Of a stretch of DNA of 64,000 nucleotides, positions 44,591 to 52,057 are shown piece after piece; position 1 is the first letter of the stretch; each line of letters starts with the position of its first letter. The position numbers and the translations under genes were made by a program. Source of the stretch: Pelosinus fermentans. GTDB lineage: Bacteria > Bacillota > Negativicutes > DSM-13327. The notes beneath the pieces are model-generated. The model saw only the letters and a list, made by a program, of their open reading frames with translations. It had not been told where the DNA came from and searched no databases. The DNA lies in assembly GCA_002434245.1 (NCBI GenBank), contig DJJR01000022.1, forward strand, positions 62,001-126,000, written 5' to 3'.

Positions 44591-44632
44591 AAAAATAGCC
44601 TGCACTCTTAGAAAATAAAAGCGCAGGCTATT
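44591..44632 (-). terminator. Minus-strand terminator below a possible small gene
   Basis: AATAGCCTGC and GCAGGCTATT pair around a 19-base loop; on the minus strand the stem runs into TTTTTCATG. Confidence 0.6.
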
Positions 44633-44654
44633 GGAATATCTTTGATTGTACTGG

Positions 44655-44744
44655 TTAGGGAGTAGGCAGCTTAGGGCAGCATGGACCGCCCTCGGGACCT
44701 GGTCTATGAGGAGGACGCAGTGCGTCGTCTACTGTTTTTCGCAT
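44655..44744 (-). CDS. Possible 29-aa Pro/Gly-rich peptide
   Basis: MRKTVDDALRPPHRPGPEGG continues with PCCPKLPTP and stops 22 bases before a minus-strand terminator. GGGA lies only one base before the ATG, so the ribosome site is weak. An overlapping plus-strand frame (44680-44790) also exists and also ends before a terminator. Kept only because of the terminator below it and the non-random composition. Confidence 0.28.
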   Translation of the reverse strand: MRKTVDDALRPPHRPGPEGGPCCPKLPTP

Positions 44745-44795
44745 TTCCCGATATATTGTACAAATTCTACTTTAAAACCAATAGATTTTGATTAC

Positions 44796-44842
44796 AAAAA
44801 AGCACTCATGCAGTATGAATGGCTGCATGAGTGTTCTTTTTT
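44796..44842. terminator. Bidirectional terminator
   Basis: CACTCATGCAG and CTGCATGAGTG form an 11-bp stem with TTCTTTTTT on the plus side and CTTTTTTG on the minus side. It would end the transcript of the minus-strand zinc-ribbon gene. Confidence 0.82.
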
Positions 44843-44894
44843 GAGGTAAAATACAGAATGTATATGATTTAAAAAGAAAAAGCAAAGAATGATT

Positions 44895-44972
44895 GAACCG
44901 CAGAGATGCAGAGGGCACAGAGGAAAACCAATACGGTAAAATCCCTCAGTGCTCTCTGCGCCTCTGCGGTTC
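44895..44972. repeat. Class A repeat, short copy
   Basis: GAACCGCAGAGATGCAGAGG at the left, CTCTGCGCCTCTGCGGTTC at the right. It lies just downstream of the minus-strand zinc-ribbon gene. Confidence 0.72.
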
Positions 44973-44992
44973 AAAAAAGTAAGTTATACATA

Positions 44993-45439
44993 TTATCGAT
45001 GTAAAGTATCCTTCAATGTGCGGTATTCTTTAGCAATACGCACCGGTTTCGTCATAAAGCGAACAGGAATAGAACAAAGGAATGTTGTCAAGTCTTTATG
45101 GATTTCTTGGTTTAAACGGGAGGGTTTTGTTATAATGCGCGATAATAGCAACTCACCATAGCTCTGGTAAGACGAACTTTTAGAGGATTTTTCAAACCTG
45201 GTATTTTCATTTGCTAAGGCTGTATTACCAATTGGAGCAGGAGAAGAGGTGATGGTGGTTTTATGGGTCAGATTGCTTGGCAGAGGAGTTGCGGTAATCT
45301 GTTTATAAGGACCGATGGTTTTTCCACACTCTTCACAAGAGATTTGTACAATTAGTTTGTTATTGTATTCAATATCATGAACAGTCTCTTGATTACAGCG
45401 CATGCAGACTAAAACCGCTTTAAAAGACTCTTTGCACAT
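44993..45439 (-). CDS. Zinc-ribbon protein of unknown function
   Basis: 148 aa. The first 45 residues hold two CxxC pairs (CMRC and CEEC) about 20 residues apart, VHDIEYNNKLIVQISCEECGK between them, a zinc-ribbon pattern. The middle is low-complexity (Ser/Thr/Pro/Asn) and the C-terminal 55 residues are basic and could be helical (LLLSRIITKPSRLNQEIHKDL). AAGGAGGG precedes the ATG. It resembles Firmicutes proteins annotated only as bh protein; function unknown. A perfect 20-bp palindrome lies 120 bases upstream. Confidence 0.7.
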   Translation of the reverse strand: MCKESFKAVLVCMRCNQETVHDIEYNNKLIVQISCEECGKTIGPYKQITATPLPSNLTHKTTITSSPAPIGNTALANENTRFEKSSKSSSYQSYGELLLSRIITKPSRLNQEIHKDLTTFLCSIPVRFMTKPVRIAKEYRTLKDTLHR

Positions 45440-45558
45440 AGTGGGACCCTCCTTATTTTCTGGGGAATTTTACTATTGAATATGCAACGAAAGATCTTTA
45501 TATAAAATATGGTTTCTAAGGTAGCAAGCATATGGATTTAGTAAACAATAGTTCGATA

Positions 45559-45578
45559 TCGTAAACAATTGTTTACGA
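45559..45578. promoter_or_regulatory. Perfect 20-bp palindrome
   Basis: TCGTAAACAATTGTTTACGA, an uninterrupted palindrome, with an extra half-site GTAAACAATAG at 45541-45551. It lies between the SorC-family gene and the zinc-ribbon gene, probably an operator of the latter. The regulator is not known. Confidence 0.5.
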
Positions 45579-45611
45579 TTGAGTAATAAAAAAGGAATAT
45601 ACAAAGATATT

Positions 45612-46559
45612 CTACGTTATTTTTAGTATTTCCTGTGCAGTTTCTTCATCAGTGATCAGCACATTGATAAAACCACCGTGAAGAGCTCCTAAAATAGCCT
45701 TCACTTTATATTGACCGCCGCTGCCTACACCAATGCGGATCGGAATGGACTGCAGCGTATTTAGTGGAGCAGCAATGAGGCGATCTTCCAGGAAAGAATG
45801 AATAAGCTTACCATTTTTATCAAAAAACTGACCTAAGATGTTGCCTACGGCGCCCAATTCATGGAGTTGTTCCATCTCTGCATTGGTAATGCCATTGCTG
45901 ACGATTAAAGAGGAGTCAAGGCTGACTTCTCCTAAGCCAAAGAGGCTTTTGGTACAACTTTGGGCTTTCACCAAAACACTGCTGACACCAGGGTCGCTGA
46001 GCAGCGCTTTCTTGATTTTAGCAGAGCTGACAATCGCTGGTGTATTCAGCCATATCCCTGAAGCGCGCAGCTGCGTTGCAATCAGCTTGACAATTTCTTC
46101 CGGGTTTATTTTTTCACTGCTGTTTAGTCCGCCCATTAGTTGAATCACTGTTAGGTCTAAGTCTTTTTTCAGTTGTAGAGCCTTACCTACTTCATAAATC
46201 GAAGATCCCCAGGCTATGCCTAAAATATCCTGATCCTGTAGTGTTCGCTGCAGGTAATCAGCACAAGCTTTTCCAACACCTTTTAGATTTTCACTTAATG
46301 TGTTTCCAGATGGAATCACAATAACCTCTTCTAGCCCAAAACGAGCTTTTAAAGCATATTCCGTATCAAAGCAGGTACGAAAATGGTCTGCTATTTTTAT
46401 TTCTACAATTCCAAGTTCTTTGGCTTTTGCTAAATGACGTGTGATGGTAGGCCGTGAGCAGCCTAATTTACTGGCAATATTGTCTTGGGTTAGGCCTTGG
46501 ACATAGTATAGCCATGCAATTCTGGCTATCAATGTGGTTTCGTTATCGTAAATAGACAT
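45612..46559 (-). CDS. SorC/DeoR-type sugar-binding transcriptional regulator
   Basis: 315 aa. N-terminal helix-turn-helix (ARIAWLYYVQGLTQDNIASKLGCSRPTITRHLAKAKELGIVEIKI) and the large SorC sugar-binding domain (KGVGKACADYLQRTL, LGIAWGSSIYEV near 110, VIQLMGGLNSS near 135, RIGVGSGGQYKVKAILGAL near 275). Start follows GAGGTGA. Such regulators respond to sugar phosphates. It is divergent from dehydrogenase operon 2 and is the natural candidate for its control, but it could also act elsewhere. Confidence 0.88.
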   Translation of the reverse strand: MSIYDNETTLIARIAWLYYVQGLTQDNIASKLGCSRPTITRHLAKAKELGIVEIKIADHFRTCFDTEYALKARFGLEEVIVIPSGNTLSENLKGVGKACADYLQRTLQDQDILGIAWGSSIYEVGKALQLKKDLDLTVIQLMGGLNSSEKINPEEIVKLIATQLRASGIWLNTPAIVSSAKIKKALLSDPGVSSVLVKAQSCTKSLFGLGEVSLDSSLIVSNGITNAEMEQLHELGAVGNILGQFFDKNGKLIHSFLEDRLIAAPLNTLQSIPIRIGVGSGGQYKVKAILGALHGGFINVLITDEETAQEILKIT

Positions 46560-46580
46560 TATTCACCTCAAAAAATTGAC

Positions 46581-46600
46581 AAAAAGTGAAATCACTTTTT
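46581..46600. promoter_or_regulatory. Inverted repeat before the SorC-family gene
   Basis: AAAAAGTGA and TCACTTTTT separated by 2 bases, 22 bases upstream of the SorC start. A possible autoregulatory operator. Confidence 0.4.
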
Positions 46601-46762
46601 TCATATAAATGGTACAAGGAAATCGTTACGTTGAGACTATTCGAATAACCAACCGCCTTATAGTGTCTAAATTATACTATGTTCCATTTCTACTGTAAAG
46701 TAGGCTGGAAGGGATTCTAGTGTAGTAAAGAAGTAAGGCAGCAAATAAAGCTATTTTTATTA

Positions 46763-46791
46763 TTGACAGAATGAAAAAATTGAATTACTAT
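46763..46791 (+). promoter_or_regulatory. Candidate sigma-A promoter of dehydrogenase operon 2
   Basis: TTGACA at 46763-46768, 17 bases, TACTAT at 46786-46791 followed by AAAAT. The leader to the first gene would be about 255 bases and would contain the 18-bp-arm palindrome at 46921-46964. Confidence 0.5.
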
Positions 46792-46920
46792 AAAATTAAG
46801 AAAAATTACAAAAGTTAAAACCATGAACAGATGTTTGGAAGTTTTCATTGCTGCAATTTTTAGGTCAGCAATCGGTGGTGAATAATTCTTTATAAGTTAT
46901 ATTCATCTATTTTTTTAGTC

Positions 46921-46964
46921 ATTCATGAACATTCGTTCTTTTATATGAACGAATGTTCATGAAT
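46921..46964. promoter_or_regulatory. Large perfect inverted repeat before dehydrogenase operon 2
   Basis: ATTCATGAACATTCGTTC at 46921-46938 and its exact inverted copy at 46947-46964, with an 8-base spacer. Each arm itself holds TTCATGAA and GAAC-ATTC-GTTC. With no T-run after it, it looks like a multi-site operator rather than a terminator. Confidence 0.65.
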
Positions 46965-47054
46965 CGTAATCATTTAGAATCGTAGTAAAGGAGTGGTTGT
47001 TATAGAAGGATTCTTTCAATCATCGTAATGACTAAGTATATAGGAGGAATTGAA

Positions 47055-48014
47055 ATGAAATTGAGTAAAGAAACGTTAATAAGCTGGTATAAGAAAATGC
47101 TGCATACTCGGTTTTTTGAAGCCCAGGTTGATGCATTTTTTGCAAAAGGTATGATTCATGGTACGACTCATCTGTCAATTGGTCAAGAAGCTTTCGCTAT
47201 TGGTTCTACTGCTGCGCTCTATGCAGATGATTTAATTACCAGTACCCATCGGGGACATGGGGAATGCATCGGTAAAGATGCAGACTTAAATCGTATGATG
47301 GCTGAATTGATGGGAAAATCCAACGGTTATTGCAAAGGAAAGGGCGGCTCTATGCATATTGCCGATTTAGAAAAAGGTAATTTAGGTGCCAATGGCGTAG
47401 TTGGCGGCGGCTTTGCCATTGCTGTAGGCGCTGCACTTACACAGCAGATGAAAAAAACTGGAAAAGTAGTTTTGTGCTTCTTTGGTGATGGAGCCAGCAA
47501 TGAAGGTTCTTTTCATGAGGCCTTGAATTTAGCGTCGATTTGGAAGCTGCCTGTGGTATTTATGTGTACTAACAATCATTATGGTATGTCTATGTCGGTT
47601 GCAAGAAGTACAGCAGTCGCCAATATAGCGGATCGTGCTGCTTCTTATGAGATGCCTGGTATTACTGTGGACGGCAATGATCCTATAAAAGTATACGAAG
47701 CAACCTTGGCAGCAGTGGAACGTGCCAGAAGTGGTGAAGGTCCTTCTATTGTGGAAGGAATTACGTATCGATGGCTGGGGCATTCCAAGAGTGATGCCAA
47801 TCGGTATCGGACAAAAGAAGAAATTGAAGCCTGGAAAGATCGATGCCCCATTAAAGCCTTTGAAAAATATCTGATTAAAAACAATGTAATCTCCCAGCAA
47901 GAATCAGATGAAATTACGGCTGGTGCGAAAGACGATATCGCCCGTGCGGTAGAATTTGCCCAGCAGGGCTCTTACCCTGGTATTGAAACCTTAGAGGAAG
48001 ATGTGTACGCATAA
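47055..48014 (+). CDS. 2-oxo-acid/acetoin dehydrogenase E1 alpha, complex 2
   Basis: 319 aa from ATG 47055, which follows TAGGAGGAATTGAA; an upstream in-frame ATG at 47028 lies before that site. STHRGHGECIGK near residue 66, GKGGSMHIADLEKGNLGANGVVGGGF near 96, and the ThDP motif GDGASNEGSFHEALNLASIWKLPVVFMCTNN near 140. It is close to the E1 alpha of the acetoin operon upstream but keeps GDG where that has GDA. Substrate may be acetoin or a branched-chain or other 2-oxo acid; the sequence alone does not decide. Confidence 0.88.
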   Translation: MKLSKETLISWYKKMLHTRFFEAQVDAFFAKGMIHGTTHLSIGQEAFAIGSTAALYADDLITSTHRGHGECIGKDADLNRMMAELMGKSNGYCKGKGGSMHIADLEKGNLGANGVVGGGFAIAVGAALTQQMKKTGKVVLCFFGDGASNEGSFHEALNLASIWKLPVVFMCTNNHYGMSMSVARSTAVANIADRAASYEMPGITVDGNDPIKVYEATLAAVERARSGEGPSIVEGITYRWLGHSKSDANRYRTKEEIEAWKDRCPIKAFEKYLIKNNVISQQESDEITAGAKDDIARAVEFAQQGSYPGIETLEEDVYA

Positions 48015-48033
48015 TGTTGTAAAGGAGTAGTGA

Positions 48034-49014
48034 ATGACGATGGCATTGATAACCTATAAAGAGGCTGTAAGGCAAGCCATGCAAGAAGAAATGCGCCGGG
48101 ATGAAAATGTATTTTTACTAGGTGAAGATGTAGGGGTATATGGCGGCGCTTTTGGCGTATCCTTGGGTATGCTTGAGGAATTCGGCGAAGAAAGAGTACG
48201 GGACACGCCCATTTCTGAAGGCGTTATTGCAGGTGCTGCGGCAGGTGCTGCTGTGACAGGTCTGCGTCCCATCGCGGAAATTATGTTTAGTGATTTTATT
48301 ACCATTGCTATGGATTCCTTAGTCAATCAGGCTGCTAAAATGCGCTATATGTTTGGCGGTAAAGCAAAGGTTCCTATGGTGCTTAGAATGCCGGGAGGTT
48401 CGGGAACAGGTGCCGCAGCTCAGCATTCGCAGAGCTTAGAGGCTTGGCTTGTTCATGTACCGGGTTTAAAGGTAGTTATGCCTTCCACTCCTTATGATGT
48501 GAAAGGTTTATTAAAAACGGCGATTCGGGATGACAATCCTGTTGTATTTATTGAGACAAAAACCGTTTATAACAAAAAAGGAGAAGTACCAGAAGAAGAC
48601 TATGTCATTCCCTTTGGAGCAGCAGATGTAAAACGAATTGGCAGGGATGTTACTGTACTTGCTACAGGCGTCATGGTTCACCGATCGCTGGAAGCTGCAG
48701 AAATCTTAGCGAAAGAGGGCATCGATGTAGAAGTAATCGATCCTCGTACCTTGGTGCCATTTGATAAAGAAACATTGGTAAAATCCGTGATTAAAACCGG
48801 TAAGCTGATCATTGTGCATGAAGCCTGCAAGAGAGGCGGTTTCGGCGGTGAAGTGGCAGCAGAAGTGATGGAAAGTGAAGCCTTTGACTATTTGGATGCA
48901 CCGATAAAACGCGTTGCAGGAAAAAACATTCCGATCCCTTATTGTATGGAACTGGAGAAGAGTGCTGTGCCTCAGGTAGATGACATCGTAAACGCTGTTA
49001 GGGAAATTGTATAA
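48034..49014 (+). CDS. 2-oxo-acid/acetoin dehydrogenase E1 beta, complex 2
   Basis: 326 aa, start 6 bases after [30 protein letters not shown] near residue 29, [32 protein letters not shown] near 60, [20 protein letters not shown] near 100, [17 protein letters not shown] near 127 with the active-site His. Pairs with the preceding E1 alpha. The gene stops 16 bases before the E2 gene start, so the three are one translational unit. Confidence 0.88.
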   Translation: MTMALITYKEAVRQAMQEEMRRDENVFLLGEDVGVYGGAFGVSLGMLEEFGEERVRDTPISEGVIAGAAAGAAVTGLRPIAEIMFSDFITIAMDSLVNQAAKMRYMFGGKAKVPMVLRMPGGSGTGAAAQHSQSLEAWLVHVPGLKVVMPSTPYDVKGLLKTAIRDDNPVVFIETKTVYNKKGEVPEEDYVIPFGAADVKRIGRDVTVLATGVMVHRSLEAAEILAKEGIDVEVIDPRTLVPFDKETLVKSVIKTGKLIIVHEACKRGGFGGEVAAEVMESEAFDYLDAPIKRVAGKNIPIPYCMELEKSAVPQVDDIVNAVREIV

Positions 49015-49030
49015 GCAGGAGGAATATAGG

Positions 49031-50317
49031 ATGGCAACAGAACTGTTAATGCCGAAGCTCGGGATGACCATGGAAGAGGGTACTATTGTTACCTGGTTTA
49101 AAAAAGTCGGAGATTCGGTTGCGGAAGGCGAAATATTGCTGGAGATATTGACTGATAAAGTCAATATGGAAGTCGAGGCTCCTGCTGCAGGGCAAGTGCT
49201 GGCCATAATCGCGGCAGAGGGTGATATTGTTGAGGTTAATAAACCCATTGCTTATATTGGCCAGCCGGGAGAAAAGGTAGAGAGCCATGCTGCCCAGATT
49301 CTAAAGACTGAAGAACAGCATACAGCCCAAGTGGCAGCAACAGCTGCTCCTGTGCAAAGTGCAGAAGGAATTGGCGGTAAAGTCAAAGCCAGCCCAGCAG
49401 CAAAGCGGATAGCCCGTGAAGAAGAGATTGATCTACATGCCGTTTCCCCAAGCGGTCCTGGCGGGAGAATTATTGCAGTAGACGTTACGAATTATAAAGC
49501 CAGTCCCCTGGCGCAAAAAATTGCCCAGGATAAAGGTGTGGATCTGGCGGAAGTTGCAGGTACTGGCATTGGCGGCAAGATCGTGAAAGCAGATGTTGAG
49601 AGTGCTGTGGCAAAACTAGGGTCAAAAACCAAAGGAGCTCGTAAGCCGTTAGCAGGAATGCGTAAAGTCATCGCCGATCATATGGCAGATGCATGGGCAG
49701 CGCCTCACGTTACTCATAATATGGAAGTGGATATGTCAGGTATGGTAGAACTGCGCAAAAAGCTTATACCTGGTATTGAAAAACGCACCGGTGTAAAGCC
49801 TTCTTATAATGATCTTATTATTAAAGTCGTCGCCAAAGCATTACGGGAATACCAGCAAGTGATTAATGCCAGGCTGCATTCGGATGGTTTGGAAATTTGT
49901 GATGAAGTGAATGTAGGTATGGCAGTGGCCTTGCCAAATGGTTTAGTGGTGCCAGTCATAAAAAATGCAGACACTCTCAGTATTGAGGAAATTACAAAGC
50001 GGGCAAAAGAATTGGCGATGCAGGCAAAAGAGGGAAAATTACTGCCGGACGAAATGTCAGGGGGGACTTTTACCGTAACCAACCTAGGCATGTATGGCAT
50101 CGACACATTTACGCCTATTGTCAATGCTCCGGAAGTTTGTATTCTTGGAGTTGGACAATTGCAGGATAAAGTAGTTGCCAAGGATGGAGAAATGATCATT
50201 CAGCCGCGTATGTCCCTATCTCTTTCCTTTGATCATCGGGCAGTAGATGGAGCCCAAGCGGCAGAATTTTTAAGAAGAATAAAAGAACTACTAGAAGATT
50301 ACTTACAGCTTATCTAA
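49031..50317 (+). CDS. Dihydrolipoamide acyltransferase E2, complex 2, with two subunit-binding domains
   Basis: 428 aa from ATG 49031 after AGGAGGAATATAGG. One lipoyl domain with the modified lysine K43 in LTDKVNM. Then two consecutive peripheral subunit-binding motifs: ASPAAKRIAREEEIDLHAVSPSGPGGRI near 120 and ASPLAQKIAQDKGVDLAEVAGTGIGGKI near 157. The catalytic domain follows with NLGMYGIDTFTPIVNAPEV and the active-site SFDHRAVDGAQAAEFL near 405. Two binding domains in one E2 are unusual; complex 1 here has one. The lipoyl group is probably made by the LipB-LipA fusion two genes downstream. Confidence 0.9.
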   Translation: MATELLMPKLGMTMEEGTIVTWFKKVGDSVAEGEILLEILTDKVNMEVEAPAAGQVLAIIAAEGDIVEVNKPIAYIGQPGEKVESHAAQILKTEEQHTAQVAATAAPVQSAEGIGGKVKASPAAKRIAREEEIDLHAVSPSGPGGRIIAVDVTNYKASPLAQKIAQDKGVDLAEVAGTGIGGKIVKADVESAVAKLGSKTKGARKPLAGMRKVIADHMADAWAAPHVTHNMEVDMSGMVELRKKLIPGIEKRTGVKPSYNDLIIKVVAKALREYQQVINARLHSDGLEICDEVNVGMAVALPNGLVVPVIKNADTLSIEEITKRAKELAMQAKEGKLLPDEMSGGTFTVTNLGMYGIDTFTPIVNAPEVCILGVGQLQDKVVAKDGEMIIQPRMSLSLSFDHRAVDGAQAAEFLRRIKELLEDYLQLI

Positions 50318-50334
50318 AATAGGTAAGAGTCTTG

Positions 50335-50463
50335 AGTTTCTCGGAACGTCTCTTTTAGGACGGCAAAGGATGAGCATAACTAACGCTTCAACCTGTTACT
50401 TAACCTACGCTTATAGTTATGCTCATCCTTTGCCTGTTTACCGCTGGCTGTTTCTCGAGAAGT
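50335..50463. repeat. Class D palindromic repeat, copy 2
   Basis: GGCAAAGGATGAGCATAACT (from 50362) and the inverted AGTTATGCTCATCCTTTGCC (to 50434), with the shared centre CTTAACCTACGCTTATAG-like. Lies between the E2 and E3 genes of one operon. Small frames inside it are chance. Confidence 0.8.
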
Positions 50464-50493
50464 ACACAGGGTCTCTTTTAAGGAGGAAAACCG

Positions 50494-51879
50494 ATGAACT
50501 ATCAGGTTGTAGTATTAGGGGGAGGACCAGGCGGTTATGTAGCCGCCATTAAAGCTGCTCAATGCGGACTAAAAGTGGCATTGGTGGAAAAAGATTCTCT
50601 GGGGGGAACATGTCTGAATCGGGGCTGCATTCCGACCAAGGCTTTGCTTAGGAGTGCAGAAGTCTATGAAACCATCAATAAGGCAAAAGAATTTGGTATT
50701 GAAGCTTCCCCTGTCAGCGTGGATGCAAAGAAAATTTTTGCCCACAAGGATGGTATTGTAAAACAGTTGGTTAATGGCGTAAAGGGTTTAATTCAGGCGA
50801 ATAAAATCGATTTATATAGTGGAAGCGGTAAGGTGCTTACCCCTCACCAAGTGGAAGTTAATGAAAAATCAGGAACTACAACGATTACAACCGAGAAACT
50901 AATCTTGGCTACGGGATCAAAACCTTTTGTTCCAGCGATTCCTGGGTTTGATCTTCCGGGGGTCATAACCAGTGATGAGGCCTTAGATTTAGGAGCCATT
51001 CCAAAGTCCATGGTGATTATTGGCGGCGGCGTTATTGGCCTGGAATTTGCTTATTTAATGCAGACTTTTGGCTGCAAGGTAACCATCATTGAGATGATGC
51101 CTGTTCTTTTACCGATGGCAGACAAAGAAGCAGTAGAAGTGCTGGTAAGCTCTTTGGAAAAATTGGGAGTGACCTTCTTTACCAATGCCAAAGTGAGCAA
51201 GATCGCAAAGGCAGAAGCTGCTTTAGCCGTTGAGTATCAGATTGATACTATAACGTATAGGGTAGAAGGGGAAAAAGTGCTGGTTTCAACTGGGCGGGCA
51301 GCCAGCGTCGCAGGAATTGAAAGCCTGCATTTGCACGGGAAAAAGGGTATTTCGGTGAATGCGCAAATGGAAACCAGTATTTCAGGCGTTTTTGCGATCG
51401 GAGATGTAGTAGGCGGTATTCAACTGGCACATGTGGCTTCCGCTCAAGGGATTGTTGCAGCGCAAAACGCAGCGGGAATCAATTCTTCCTACCATGATGA
51501 TGCCATTCCTTCTTGCATTTATACGAATCCGGAAGTTGCTTGGGTTGGTATGAATGAACAGGCAGCCAAAGAAAAATACGGCAGTATAAAAGTGGGGAAA
51601 TTTCCATTTCAAGCCAGTGGCAAGGCCATGGCTTACGGAGAAACAAAGGGCTTTGTAAAAATAATTTGTGAGGAACAATATGGTGAAATCTTGGGAGTGC
51701 ATATTGTTGGACCTCATGCAACGGATCTGATTTCGGAAGGCGTATTGGCAAAATCCATGGAAGCCACCCTGGAAGAACTGGCCCATGTGATTCATCCTCA
51801 CCCTACCCTGTCAGAAGCCATCATGGAGGCCGCCCACGTGGCAATGGGGCAAGGTATACACTTCATAGCAAAGCTATAA
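50494..51879 (+). CDS. lpdA: Dihydrolipoamide dehydrogenase (E3), complex 2
   Basis: 461 aa. FAD motif VVVLGGGPGGYVAAIKAAQCG at the start, GGTCLNRGCIPTKALL near residue 38, NAD motif VIIGGGVIGLEFAYLMQTFG near 172, IGDVVGGIQLAHVASAQG near 305 and catalytic HPHPTLSEA near 435. AAGGAGG precedes ATG 50494. Separated from E2 by the class D repeat and from the LipB-LipA gene by a class C repeat. Confidence 0.9.
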   Translation: MNYQVVVLGGGPGGYVAAIKAAQCGLKVALVEKDSLGGTCLNRGCIPTKALLRSAEVYETINKAKEFGIEASPVSVDAKKIFAHKDGIVKQLVNGVKGLIQANKIDLYSGSGKVLTPHQVEVNEKSGTTTITTEKLILATGSKPFVPAIPGFDLPGVITSDEALDLGAIPKSMVIIGGGVIGLEFAYLMQTFGCKVTIIEMMPVLLPMADKEAVEVLVSSLEKLGVTFFTNAKVSKIAKAEAALAVEYQIDTITYRVEGEKVLVSTGRAASVAGIESLHLHGKKGISVNAQMETSISGVFAIGDVVGGIQLAHVASAQGIVAAQNAAGINSSYHDDAIPSCIYTNPEVAWVGMNEQAAKEKYGSIKVGKFPFQASGKAMAYGETKGFVKIICEEQYGEILGVHIVGPHATDLISEGVLAKSMEATLEELAHVIHPHPTLSEAIMEAAHVAMGQGIHFIAKL

Positions 51880-51910
51880 AAATGCATCATGTTTGTAAAA
51901 AAAAACGATA

Positions 51911-51999
51911 AAACACGAAGGTTGCGAAGATGTACCAAGACCACGAAGGGACATTACGTTTATTTTCGATTCGATCGATTCTTCGCATCTTCGCGGTTC
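51911..51999. repeat. Class C repeat, copy 3
   Basis: Left part AAACACGAAGGTTGCGAAG with CCACGAAGGGAC, right part CTTCGCATCTTCGCGGTTC. It lies between the E3 gene and the LipB-LipA gene. Confidence 0.68.
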
Positions 52000-52057
52000 A
52001 AAATTATTTTTTTTGTAACATGTTAGAAATTGCTGTATTGGTCTAGGAGGTGGAGTT

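Noticed and set aside
44646..44849. Plus-strand frames near 44646-44849
   Set aside because: No ribosome site, run into a terminator hairpin, and overlap the slightly better minus-strand candidate.
46837..46851. Sigma-54-like sequence before dehydrogenase operon 2
   Set aside because: GG and GC are 11 bases apart rather than 10, and a TTGACA/TACTAT promoter with 17-base spacing lies nearby. The regulator next to it is SorC-type, not a sigma-54 activator.
50370..50552. Short frame within the class D repeat, also seen at 54626-54823
   Set aside because: Similar peptide in two copies arises because the DNA repeat is conserved; no ribosome site and it runs into real genes in another frame.
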